Of a DNA stretch of 64,000 nucleotides, positions 48,240 through 60,175 are shown one piece after another. Numbering within the stretch: position 1 is the first letter of the stretch; every line of letters starts with the position of its first letter. The stretch is from assembly GCA_022749755.1 (NCBI GenBank), contig CM040441.1:9470890-9534889 (forward strand). The letters are read 5' to 3'. The DNA is from Azadirachta indica (lineage: Eukaryota > Streptophyta > Magnoliopsida > Sapindales > Meliaceae). A program made the position numbers and the translations under genes. The notes beneath the pieces were generated by a model. That model did no database searches. It was not told the origin of the DNA and worked only from the letters and a program-made list of their open reading frames with translations.

Positions 48240-50665
48240 AAAGTGGTATTAGAACTTAGTTTATAGTGTCAAACATATTAGTGTACTATATCAAATCGAA
48301 GTTCTCGATGAGAGGAGTGCAACACCATCAAAATTGTCCAAATTAGAGTTCGGATGCACCGTCATGAGCCGTTGTAAGTTTGCTGTGTAGGAAGAGAAGT
48401 TGACCTGCTAAACCAAGCTTGTTGAATCGAACAAAACGAATTGAGCCAGTTGAACCAAGCTAGTTAAACCGAGTCGGTTGAACCAATTAATTTTGACTGT
48501 TGACTTTAATTGTTTACCAAAATTGAAATTTTTACCAAGTTCTTCCTAAAATTCTTTTGGCGTTTCAAATCCATTCGTGCAATCGAATTTGCAAATTCTC
48601 ACCATATTGAGAGATATGGCAAATGGAACTATAATACCATTTCAAGTTTCAATTTAATTAAAGCAATTATGGTAATTGGAGCATCAAAATAAAGGCACTT
48701 CTTTGAGCACAAAACCTGTAAGAAGTAATAGAGAAAGGTTATAATGAGCCTAGAGATGACGCTGCCATTACGGCCTTAACTTAAGTATAAAGAGATGCAT
48801 TAAAAGACTCAAGAAAGAGAGGCGAAAAAGCTCTCTATATCATTTATCAAGCATTAGATGATGAGCTTTTAAAAAGATAGCAAATGCAACCTCTGCTAAA
48901 CAAGCATGGGATAAACTTCAAACATCCTACAAAGGCATTAAACAAGTAAAAAAAGTATGTCTTCAAACCTTAAAAGGAAAGTTTGAAGCTTTACACATAA
49001 AGGAAGGTGAATCGATTGTTAATTACTTTTCAAGAGTTGGAGCTATTTCTAATCAATTAAAAAGAAATGGTGAAAAGTTAAGTGAAGCGAAAATAATGGA
49101 AATGATACTATGCTTCGTGAATTCGAAATTTGATCACATCGTGACAATAATTGAAGAAACTAAAGATTTGGAAAAAAATGACGATTGACCAACTCTAAAG
49201 ATCGTTGCAAGCCTATGAGGAAAAGATAAAGAAGAAGCAAGAGATCTCCGAACAACTTTTCAAGATGCAACTTAAAGAGAGAAGAAATTCAATACTATAA
49301 GAGAAACCAATGTGGTTGTGGTAGAGGCCGAGGTGGAGGAAGAAATAGAGATTGTGGTTGTTGACGAGATTGGAATTTGAACAATAACAATTCCAACAAC
49401 ACCTATGAGAAAGGAGAAAACTCAAGACGAACTTCGGAAGGAGCAATCTAAATACAAGGTACAATAAATCTGAAATTAAATGTTATAATTGTCAAAAGTT
49501 TGGCCATTATGCTTTTGAATGTAGAATCCACAATAACAAAGTTGAAGAGAAAGCTAACTATATGGAAGAAAAGAATCGAAGTGATGAAACTATCTTGTTA
49601 ACATACAAGAACAATGATGGAGGCCAAGAGAATACATGGTACCTTGACACTGGGGTGAGTAATCACATGTGTGGAAGAAGAAGTATGTTCGTAGAGCTAG
49701 ACGAATCAATAGGTGGCAATGTTTTATTTGGTGATGATTCTAAATTTGCTGTGAATGGAAAAGGTAACATCCTTATACGAGTGAAAGATGGTAAGCATTA
49801 ATTTATTGGAAATGTCTAATATGTGTCTAATATGAAAAGCAATATTTTGAGTTTAGGCCAACTTTTAGAAAAAGGCTATGGTATTCACATAAAAGATTAT
49901 ATTCTTTTTATAAGAGATGGTAAATGCAACTTAATTACTAAAGTAAAAATGTCAAAGAATAGAATGCTTTCTTTGAATATCCAAAAAAATATTGCAAAAT
50001 GTTTGAAAGCTTGTTACAAATATGCATTATAGCTATGGGATCTTCAATTTGGGCATCTCAACTTTGAAAGACTAGAATTATTATTTAAGAAAAAGATGGT
50101 GAGTGGTGAGAGGTCCTCCATGCATCAACTATTGGAACAACTTTGTGAAGGATGTTTACATGAAAAGCAATTTAGAAAAAGTTTCCCGAAGAAGTCTTCT
50201 TTTAAAGCAAAGAAGCCACTTAAGCTCATTCATGCCATGTGCGGTCCATTCAAGTTAAGTTCTCTTGATAATATTAATTATTTCCTTCTCTTTATTGATG
50301 ATTTTCCAAGAAAGACGTGGGTGTATTTTCTGAAGCAAAAGTCTGAGGTATTTGGAGAATTTAAGAAATTCAAAACTGTAGTTGAGAAAGAAAGTGGTCG
50401 CCAAATTAAAGTTATGAGAACCAATCGTGGTAGAGAATTCACTTTCAAGGAGTTCCAAGAGTTTTATGAAGCAAATGAAATTTGATGTTTTCTAATCATT
50501 CCGAGATCCCCCAACAAAATAGTGCTGTTGAAAGAAAAAATAGAACCATCTTTGACATGGCACGAAACATGCTACAAAGTAAGAGATTGCCAAAAGAGTT
50601 TTGGGCCAAAGGTATAGCAACTACTGTTTATCTATCCAATTGATCTCCAACAAGAAGTTAATTCC
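48240..50665 (+). mobile_element. Ty1-copia retrotransposon relic (gag, protease, integrase; no RT)
   Basis: A decayed primer site GTGGTATTAGAAC lies at 48243. Gag follows from about 48660 (NYGNWSIK, then the region with [10 protein letters not shown] and FDHI), broken by stops. A zinc knuckle CYNCQKFGHYAFEC is at about 49482-49523. The protease core reads WYLDTGVSNHMCG near 49637. The integrase region spans 50096-50640, with a zinc-binding-like start, LFIDDFPRKTWVYFLK, and a last block PQQNSAVERKNRTI near 50510-50550. In the integrase the first catalytic Asp position reads Ala-Met-CGPF and the second reads MRTNRG instead of the usual RTDRG. The element stops before reverse transcriptase and RNase H. 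No LTR pair was recognised. Upstream 47.95-48.24 kb may be the remains of the 5' LTR. Confidence 0.88.
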
Positions 50666-52239
50666 ATTGAATTATTAGAATGAAATAGTGGAAGGACAAA
50701 GCGAGAAATTCACGAATTTAAAGAGATTGGAAATCATGAATCCTCACTTCCAGAAATACTCATTCTTATATTTTTTGTGAAACCAAATAAAAAGAATAGA
50801 GATTTCTTTTAAGAATTCTTGTTCTTTCCCCCCTTAATTCCTCAAACCAAATATTGCCTTAGATGTAATGTGAACGGTTAATCTAACAATTTTAATAGTT
50901 GTATTTCCCCATGTCATTTGGAGCTACCTAATGTAATTTTATAATTTTACAACAGATCAAGTCCACACGTTATTCACATCAAACGAAAGAATCAAAATAC
51001 TCTCCATTTAATCCTCAAGTGGCTTTCATTTTCTAATGTAATTCATAATAATTTATAATTGAAGTTCATTGTCGAAGTTTGGAAGTGGAATTTACCTCTT
51101 TAATTCGACCAAAAATCAAAGACTTACCCAGTATTGTTCATTAGATGGTAAATTCAACACAATTCTAACTAATCGATGCCATTTTCTCTCTCTTTTATCG
51201 ATTTTGAAGAAACTCATAAATATTAATTAAGCAGCATTTTTTTCTGGTGAATTAAAAGAATACAAAATATTTTGTTAATAAATGATTAACTACAATACAT
51301 TGAATTTCTTGTTTTATATATATATGGTCTTTGACCTTTTTATTTCATATTTTAAATTTTGTGTTTAAATATAGTATCTTAACTTTTATATTTAGTGCCT
51401 TCTAAATTTTGTGTTTAAATTTTTTAAGTTTTATATAATATATTTTATGTTCTATGTTGATAATTGACTCTATATATTGTTATATAGGATGTAAGGTAAT
51501 TAAATTCTTAATTTAAAGTTTTATGCTAGTAGGTGAAAATTAGGAAAAAGATATATATCAAATATAATTACATCTATTAAATTATTCTGTGATGCAAGTA
51601 GGATTGATTGGGAAGAAGAATTAAGTTATAAAATTAGGAAATTACCAATCTATACATCGAAAATGTTCCAATGTTCAAATGTCGATTAAGAGTACTAAAA
51701 ATCTTTTTTCTTACTTTCCCTATTGAATGACATGAATTGTTGTCCTTTTTTTTTTTTTAAAGTTTTGAAAATGTACACAAAATGCAAAAATTAAAAGATT
51801 TAACAGGTTATGGTTAATTATATGACAAATTTAATCACAATTGACTCTTTATGAAGCTTGAGAAGTTTTTTGGAATGCATCTAATGATCATTTTTTCCTT
51901 TTCGGTTATATTTTCTATCTGTGCCTCATATTAAACAAAAAAATGTTTGTGGATATTAATTAGTCTACGGAAAAATGTCGTTTCAATGTAGCAATTCTTT
52001 CCTTTTTTTCATTTATAATATAGTCAGGAGAATTAGTTATAAAATTTGGAATTAAGTAGATACTTCGATATGTCTGGTCCTACATTTAGACTTATTATAT
52101 GAGCTTTGGATGTATTGAAAACTGACTTTTTGAGGTCACGTGGGTTCACTCATTTCCATGTAAATTTGACTCTAATTGTGCTTTTAATAACATCATTGTA
52201 GTTTCATCTTCTGATTTTATTCTTGCTTTCTTGTCATCA
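50666..52239. other. Intergenic region, left flank of RLK pseudogene 1
   Basis: No gene is seen. Bases from about 51230 to 52239 match 59190-60175 in order (AATACATTGAATTTCTTG, TTTTGTGTTTAAAT and GACGTCACGTGGGTT-like blocks), so the promoter was duplicated with the pseudogene. Confidence 0.65.
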
Positions 52240-55158
52240 ATGGAATCATTAACCTTCCATAATAAAAAAAGGGTTTGCTCCCTGGATTTTCTGATCCTAT
52301 TTCTAGTTTTAAAATGTTCACTTACCGACTCTTCTGATTCTGTTGAAGAAGCTCGTGCTCTTCTCAAATGGAAAACAAGCCTCCATAAAAATCATAATCC
52401 CTCTCCTTTGTCTTCATGGAATCTTTATCCTTTTAATGCTACCAATTTTTCTTCTCACACCAAAACAAAAGTAAGTTCGTGTTCTTGGTCTGGAATTGAT
52501 TGTAGCCATGTCAGAAGAGTCATTGGTATAACCCTAAAAGGTATAGGTTTAAAAGGTACACTTCATGAATTATCGTTCTTTATCTTTATCTCATCTTGCA
52601 TACCGTAATCTCTCTTACAATCAATTTCTCAATATTATTCTGCCTCAAATTGGTAATCTTACCAAACTTAAGTACATTGATTTATCAAATAATCAATTTT
52701 CTAGAAAGATATCACAAGAAATTGCAGTCCTAACTATTCTTGAGTTCCTTGACATTAATTCAAATTAGTTGTACGGCACAATTCCACAAGAAGTTGGAAA
52801 CTTGAGATCTCTAAGGTATATCTCCTTCGGCTTAAATCATTTTAGTGTTGTTATTCCTCTTTTAGTTTGTAATTTGAGCAATTTAAGAGAATTGCACTTC
52901 TATCACAATGAGCTTTTTGGTTACCTTCCACCTTCACTTAGTAATTTAAGCAAGTTAGAAATTTTTTACATTTATTTTAACAAACTTTGCGGTTCTATTC
53001 CTACAGAAATAGAGAACTTGAAATCTCTTGTTGAATTAGATTTCAGTAAAAATCAATTTTCTGATTATATTCCACTTTCTATTGGTAATTTGAGTAATCT
53101 AAATTACTTGCAACTCGGGGCAAACAACCTATCTAGTTTCATTCCCCAAGAAATAGGAAATATCAACATTGGTCTCCTATATTTTCATAAGAACCAGTTC
53201 ACATGTTATTTACCTCATGATATTTGTCTTAGTGGATCATTTCAATACATATCTGTAAGAGTTAAGAATTTTATATGTCGAATCCCTAGAAGCTTGAGAA
53301 ATTATACAAGTCTAATTAGAGCATATTTCAAGAGAAATCGTCTGATAGTAAATATATTTGAAGATTAGGCATTCATCCAAACATAACATTCTTAGATCTT
53401 AGCAATAATAATATTTATGGTGAAATCTCATATAACTGGAAAAATTTCAAAAATTAGCTACTTTAAACATTTCAGTAAATGATCAGTGAGAATCTACCAT
53501 TAGAAATCCAAAACTTCTCTCCTCTACATGAACTTGACCTTTCCTCAAATCATATAGTCGGGAAGATTCTAGCGGAACTTGGAAAATTAACTTATTTAAA
53601 CAAGCTCTTTTTGAATAGAAATCAACTTTTTAGTAGTGTACCCCAAGAACTTGGCTCGCTTACTGAACTTAAGTACCTTGACTTATCTGTAAACAGATTG
53701 AGCAATTCAATTCTAGAAAGTTTAGGTTACTTGATGAAACTGTACTACTTAAATTTGAGCAGTAATCAACTTACCAAAGAAATTCCCATTCAAATAGAGA
53801 GGGTAGTTCACCTTTTAGAGTTAGATTTGAATCATAATTTTTTAGAAGGTATGACATTGTATCAAATTTGTAATTTGCAAAGCTTGGAGAACTTAAATCT
53901 CTCTCACAATAACCTCTCAAGCTCAATTCCAAGTTGCTTTGAAAGAATACATGGCTTGTCACGCATTGCAAGGGAACAAAGGATTGTATGATAATTTTAA
54001 AGGATTGCCATCGTGAAAAGCTTTCACTTCAAACAAGTGGCCTTTACGAAAATTTTGGGTCCTAATTTTTCTACCTGGAGCATTTTGTACTTCAATTGTG
54101 GTGATAGCAATGCTTATTTTCTTTTGACAAAAAAAAGCAACTTGCAAAAACAACAAAGCAGTCGTGTAAACCCCTTAGGACTTCTTTCAATGTTAATGTT
54201 TGAAGGGAAAATCTTTTATGAAGCAATCATAATGTGACAAATAATTTTGATGCTAAGTATTGCATTGGAGAGGGTGGACAAGGAAGTGTTTACGAAGTTA
54301 AGCTACCATTTGGAGATATTATAGCAGTCAAAAAGTTTCACTTGCCACTCCTAGTTGAGATTGCCAACCAACAAGATTTTTTGAAAGAAATTAATACATT
54401 GACAGAGCTTCAGCATCAAAATATTGTCAAGTTTCATGGCTTTTGTTCACAGTTGTGACACTCTTTTCTAGTTTATAAATATCTTGAAAGGGGTAGCTTG
54501 TCCACAATCCTAAGCAGTGAAACAACAACAAAAGAGTTTGACTAGAGAATGAGAATGAATGTGATAAAAGATGTAGCTTATTTATTATCTTATATACATC
54601 ATGACTGTTACTTAATGATTGTCCATCAAGACATATCAAGCAAAAAGATATTGCTTGATTTGGAATGTGAAACTCATGTCTCAGATTTTGAAGTTGCTAA
54701 ATTTCTTAAGCCAGACTCATCAAATTGGATTAGACTTGCAAGCACATATGGTTATGTTGCACCTGGTATGTATTATACAAAAGTGTATATATATATATAT
54801 ACACTTAAAGTTATGCATTATATATACTAGATCATTGATTGAGTTTGATCATACTAATTTTGATCTTGCAGAACTTGCTTACAGATAACTAAAAAGTGAG
54901 ATGTGTACAGTTTTGGTAGTGGAAGTAATAAAAGGGAATCATCCAAAAGATTTGCTTTCCACAATTTCAACTTCACCTTGGGACATGAACATAGCACTTC
55001 ATGAAATGTTGGATCCTCAACTTCCTCCTCCTTCAATCGATATTCAACGCAAATTAATAACTATCTTGGAGATTGCCTTTTCCTGCTTAGATGAGTGTCC
55101 AGAAGCCAGACCTACCATGAAGAGAGTTTGTCAACTATTACAATGTAACAATGTTTAA
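52240..55158 (+). pseudogene. MIK2-like LRR receptor kinase pseudogene 1 (full length, decayed)
   Basis: The ATG at 52240 starts a signal peptide and LRR cap (ARALLKWKTSL, CSWSGIDC). A frameshift near 52580 moves to a second frame (LSHLAYRNLSYNQF), stopped by TAG at 52766. LRRs continue at 52769-53368 and 53479-53991 with more breaks. The membrane region is unreadable. The kinase begins at about 54238 with IGEGGQGSVYEV and the lysine in AVKKFH, then stops at 54456. It resumes with the catalytic loop reading VHQD instead of HRD and the metal motif reading DFE instead of DFG. A GT-AG intron (54766-54871) splits APxEL, as in the family. The end ECPEARPTMKRVCQLL closes at 55158. The stops and lost catalytic residues rule out an active receptor kinase. 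Confidence 0.93.
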
Positions 55159-56734
55159 AGTGTTTTGATTACTCTATGTTTGCTTTATTTTTCTCTTAAA
55201 AGTGTAATTGGTCAATTCTGTTTATATTGCTTTACTTTGTGCATAGGACTCCTTACATTTCCTGGTCAATATTAATAATGTTGTTCTCATGAGCCAATTC
55301 TTTTTTTCCTTCATCACAGTTTTATAAATGACTACTCCTTTTGTTGGCAAATTTTTTGTTACACTCACTTGGAGCATGATATCCTCTTAATTATACTCTT
55401 ATTGTTAATTGAGAGTCATAAAAAGATATGTACACAACTATATAAGTTATGAGCCACAGTAATTATTATGGTAAGTGATAACGTGATATAATTTTATTAT
55501 TAATGTAATTAGTCAAGTAAATTATCATCCGTATGATTTGTATGCGTAATCAATAAAATGGATATTACTAATTTTTAAGTTTAATTAAGTTTGACTTTTG
55601 CCGTATAATTATCTTCTTATATATACAAATTGTGGAATATCAATATCTACATTAATATTAAACTCTCAAACAGAGTCTCACTCATTTTCGTCCATTTTGC
55701 TATTCAATCAGAGTGAATAAGAAGACAAAAGGGTGTTGGTTAAACTGAAAATGAATTGTTGAGCCCACATTAGATTTTTTTCGTCAGTCAACATATATTT
55801 TGTTTTCTTGACATCGAGTAGGTGGAAGTTGGTATTCGTCATTCCAAATAAACATGGGATAATTATTTTTTACTTATTACATCCTGCCTTGGGCTTATTC
55901 GCTTTTCGATCGAATATTTAACATGATATGATCTGAATTTTATAATATATCTATTTTTATAATTTATTCAAATTTTACTATAAAATTTCTGTATCCAGTA
56001 GAAGAAAAATAAAATTTGTTGAGACTATTATTCCAATTAAAAAATGTCTAAAATATAAATTTCATGAGGACGTTTGGAAAGAATAAATGAAAATATGAAT
56101 TATATATCATACAATAAATAAAAATGTTATTTTCTATAAGTAAGAAAGTAAAATATCATTAGCTAATCTCATGAGTTTAATTTAACATTTTCTTCAGGCT
56201 AATAAATTGCATGAGCCGTGGACATGATTAATTAATTACTACTCAATCGTTCCCTATTATTCCTCCACGTACTTCTGTCACATGGTCCAATTAAACCTAT
56301 TGAGTCTTATTCACTCAAAAATATTCTGCCCCGTTGTATTCCAACCCCGCAACATTGCTAATACAACGTATATAATATCACCAAGAAACTCCAATTTTAA
56401 GTATCTACATGCTGCCCAATTAAATTACCAATCAAACATAAATTATTATCTTTCACATTTTGATGCTCCTTGTGAGGATAAATTTTTCATATGCCATTTC
56501 TCTTTTTTTTTTTTTTTTAATTCGTGATGGTTAAGAATTTTCCTCTTTACCATACAAAATTAAGGCTAGGTTTCCGTTGAAGGGCATGGCTTATTTTCTC
56601 CTTTTTCTAGTAATGTTTTTTTGTTGTATCAAGTTTCTTAAAAAAATATGAATTGCGTTATTTAAATTATGATAAGTAATAATTTCACGGGTTGTATCAT
56701 TATTAGATCAACATGCGATGTGCATAATTTCAGA
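55159..56734. repeat. Right flank of RLK pseudogene 1, duplicated at 62869-63900
   Basis: From about 55435 (CAACTATATAAG) to 56530 the order and sequence match 62866-63850, including the CTACTCAATCGTTCCC block and GCAACATTGCTAATACAAC. No functional gene is evident. The 81-residue open frame at 56282-56527 is shared with the other copy only in part, with no domain. Confidence 0.75.
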
Positions 56735-56995
56735 GTGTTAGCATTGGAAGTAAATAAGGGGAATCATCTAACAGAATTTCTTTCTACATATTTCTACTTC
56801 AAATTCCAACATAAACATAGTCCTCAATGAAATACGGACCCTCGGCTTCCAGCTCCCTCGATAGATGTTCAGGATAGATGTTCAGGGTAAATTGATATCA
56901 ATCTTGGAGATTGTCTTTTCATGCTTACATGAGAGTCAAGAAGCTAGACCAATCATGGAGAAAGTTTGTCAACGATCACAGATATATATAGACTT
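56735..56995 (+). pseudogene. Orphan kinase C-terminal fragment
   Basis: Broken frames read LALEVNKGNHL, then DPRLPAPSIDVQ, then SQEARPIMEKVCQ. These match the kinase C-lobe end of pseudogene 1 (54900-55150). A 13-base duplication (GATAGATGTTCAG) disrupts it near 56860-56887. It has no N-lobe or LRR part nearby on the left. It is probably what remains of another receptor kinase copy. Confidence 0.82.
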
Positions 56996-58229
56996 AAAAT
57001 TTTTTTGAATACTTTTTTTTGCTTTAATTTTCTCATAAATCGGTAATTGGTCAAGTATGCTCGGATTACTTTCTATATTTTAATCAGACTTGTTAGGTTT
57101 CCTGTTTATTGAATTTTTTTTTACCTTTAATTAATGGAAGTTTCCTTTTATTAATTACAAGAAAATGGTTTTTGGCATCACGATGATCCGCCTTGCACAT
57201 TACGAAGATTACCAAGAAAATATATAAAACGGAAAACCCAAGCGATACCCTCTGACTGTGCATGATTTATGATCGAAGGACATTTTGGTCCTCAAATGTG
57301 ACCATTTGATGCGTATAAAATTTAAATGGATACTGTTGTTTATATTATATTAATGGACAATAGTGCATAATTATTATTAGATTGTTAAATTAAACCCTTA
57401 AATATTAATCTAAAATTGTTGTCTAACTGCACAATGAGTAGATGGAAATTTAAGTCTTCTCGATCTTAGCATTATCGAAGAAACAAAAGAAATATACTAG
57501 GAACCACATAATATTAGAAAAATAATAATGAAATAATTAAGATTTTTATTTACTTATAATTTAATAGTTGAGATCTAAAATTAAAAGGTCACTATTGGTA
57601 TTGACAATTTAGTAATTATATTTACAATTGAATTGTATAGATTAATGAATGAAAATTTGTATTTAAAATTAGGTAAAAGAAAAAAATTCTTCGTTTTAAC
57701 TTGAAAAGTTGCATTAATTGAGAAAGATGTTATGAAACTCAATTAATTATACTCAATTAAAAAAAAAAACAGTTTTTCAAAAGCAATTAGAGAAAGAACT
57801 TTTCATCTCCATCCACGGCAGTTTCCTCAGTTGAAATGTGAATGGTTAATCTAACAATTTTAGTGGTTATATATGTCACTTGTTGGTCTAGATAACATAA
57901 TCTTGTGTTATTCTCTTTCCCTGTAGTGAATATCACATAATCACGAGTAAACTGGGCTTTGGATTAACAAGTAATTCATTTCATGCCAGAGTATGTAGGT
58001 GTGGCTTTAGTCATCAGCAAAACATGCAAAGGAAAGATCAGGCTTAAGCTAAAAAAGATAAAACAAGCTAGGCCGTTTTTCATCTTAATTGTGTTTTTCT
58101 TTTTTTTGGGTTTAATTATGTCTTTTCTTTTCCCATATTCTTTTCTATTAAATTTGATTACCTTAAATAATTACAAGAGTAAATTGAAAGAAAAAAGGAG
58201 CTATTTTCTAAAAGATGAAAACATTGATT
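56996..58229. other. AT-rich intergenic region
   Basis: No supported gene. The 85-residue open frame at 57983-58240 has a hydrophobic middle but runs into sequence matching the LRR promoter block, so I treat it as chance. Confidence 0.5.
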
Positions 58230-58420
58230 TGATGGACTAAACAATAACATGAATATATCCGAAACCAGAATGTGAAATACGACCTACACATACGTATGTA
58301 TAGTCAATGGAAACCTTGTCTTGTGTGGCAACTCTTGAAATTAACAAGGCAAGACATTGACAAATTGATAAGTAAAATAGCCCAGCTCGTTGTGGTTCTC
58401 AATAATGGGAAAAAAATCTG
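58230..58420 (+). repeat. Partial fourth copy of the LRR promoter segment
   Basis: GGAAACCTTGTCTTGTGTGGC, then CAAGACATTGACAAATTGATA and AATAATGGGAAAAAAA, correspond to 24735-24850 and 40230-40350. Confidence 0.7.
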
Positions 58421-60166
58421 TAACACCACCTTAATTTAGAAAATGAAAGCGGATCTACGCCACCAGTTATTGAATTCATGCGTTGATCAAGTAATAAATT
58501 CAAGTCATTCATTCAGATTACAAAAATCATGAAACTACAACAGATTGCTTAATTACACAGTTTATTGGGTCTTATTGGAAGTGTGTTTTTGATGGTAATT
58601 TTGTAAAAAACACACAAACAATTCATGTTTTTTGTGGTAAATCTTGTTATCGTCAAAACAATGAGTTATGATTAAGGTTGGGCAAAAATATCCAATTGAA
58701 CTGAATTGAATTGAATTGTTTAGTTCAATTTGGTTTGGTTTCAAAATGAGTTCAGTTTAATTTTGATTCTAAATCAATCGATTCGACTTGGGTTTCATTA
58801 AAATCGAACCCTCAAACGAAATTAAATGTAAAATTTTATTTAAATCCTTAATTTTTTTATAAAAATTATAAATAAAATAAAATATTTATGTTTATTTACA
58901 TAAATTCAAATTCAAATAGTGGTAATCATTATAAATTTTAAAACATTTTTCTGTAATTTCCATATAAATTGGAAACTTATATGAAAATATCCTAAAATGA
59001 TTGTAATCGAGGTCAAACCTGAACTTGAAATCGAATTTGAAGATTCAATTCGATTCCACCATATATAGATATATATATATATATATATTGGGTTTGGTTA
59101 GGTTTTTTTAACTAAACCCGAATTTGTCTACGCCTAATTGTGATCCAATATATGTTTCATGTTAATTGATTAAGAATAGTCAACTAATTAATCAGAAGAG
59201 TACAAAATATTTTATTAACAAATATAAATTACTTGAATACATTGAATTTCTTGTTATATATATTTTTAACTTTTTTATTTCATAATTTAGATTTTGTGTT
59301 CAAATTTATTATTTCATTTTTAGATATAATGATTTTTAAGTTTTGCATTAAAATTTTTAATTTTTACATAATATAGTTTAAGTTCTATGTTGGTAATTGA
59401 CTCTTATTTATTGTCTGGATGTCAAATAATTAAATTCTTAATTTAAATAATTATTTTATTTAACAGTAGAAAAAGAAAATTAGGAAAAAGAAATATATCA
59501 AATATAATTACATCTATTAAATTATTATATAAAAAATGTGCCACTTTGAAACGTTAATTAAGAGTATAAAAATAATACCATACAAGAATAATCTTGTTTT
59601 CCTCACTTATTGAATGGCATCAATCGTTGTACTTTTTTTCTCTTTGGAAAATGTGCGCAAAAGATACATAAATTAAAAGTTTTAACTCATTATGGTTAAT
59701 TATATGACAAATTTAATCACAACTGGCTCTTAATTGCTACCATATTTATATGCCCTCAATGAAACTTGAGAATGCATTTAATAAACATTTTTCCCTTTCT
59801 GTTATATCTTGTATCTATGCCTCAGATTCAACAAATAAGAAATGTTTGTGCTAAACAAAAAAAAGTTTGTGGATATTAATTACTTCACGTGGTAAAATCT
59901 CTTGAGATGTTATTCAAAGATATCGTTTTGATATAGCAGTTTTTAGCTCTTATTATTTTTTTTATACTAAAGTTGAGAGAATTAAAGTATAAAATTTGGA
60001 ATGAACTTATCATATATCTTTGTAGATTTGGACCTAATATATGAGCTTTCAAATGTGCTGAAAAACTGACTTTTTGACGTCACGTGGGTTCCTTCATTTC
60101 TATATAAATTTGGCTCTAATTGTGCTTCTCATTGTAATTTCATCTTCTGATTTCATTCTTGCTTTC
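58421..60166. other. Intergenic region before RLK pseudogene 2
   Basis: 58680-59110 is a GAATTGAATTGA/TTTGGTTTGG-type simple region with an (AT)n run at about 59062-59088. 59190-60166 is the duplicated promoter flank shared with 51230-52239, including a TATATAAAT at about 60100-60108. Confidence 0.6.
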
Positions 60167-60175
60167 ATGGCATCA

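Noticed and set aside
49562..50485. Cellular zinc-knuckle or protease genes
   Set aside because: Motif order, the DTG site in WYLDTG and the following integrase show a copia polyprotein relic and not cellular genes.
57983..58240. 85-residue open frame with a hydrophobic stretch
   Set aside because: Its end lies in DNA matching the LRR promoter block, composition is low in complexity and no domain is recognisable.
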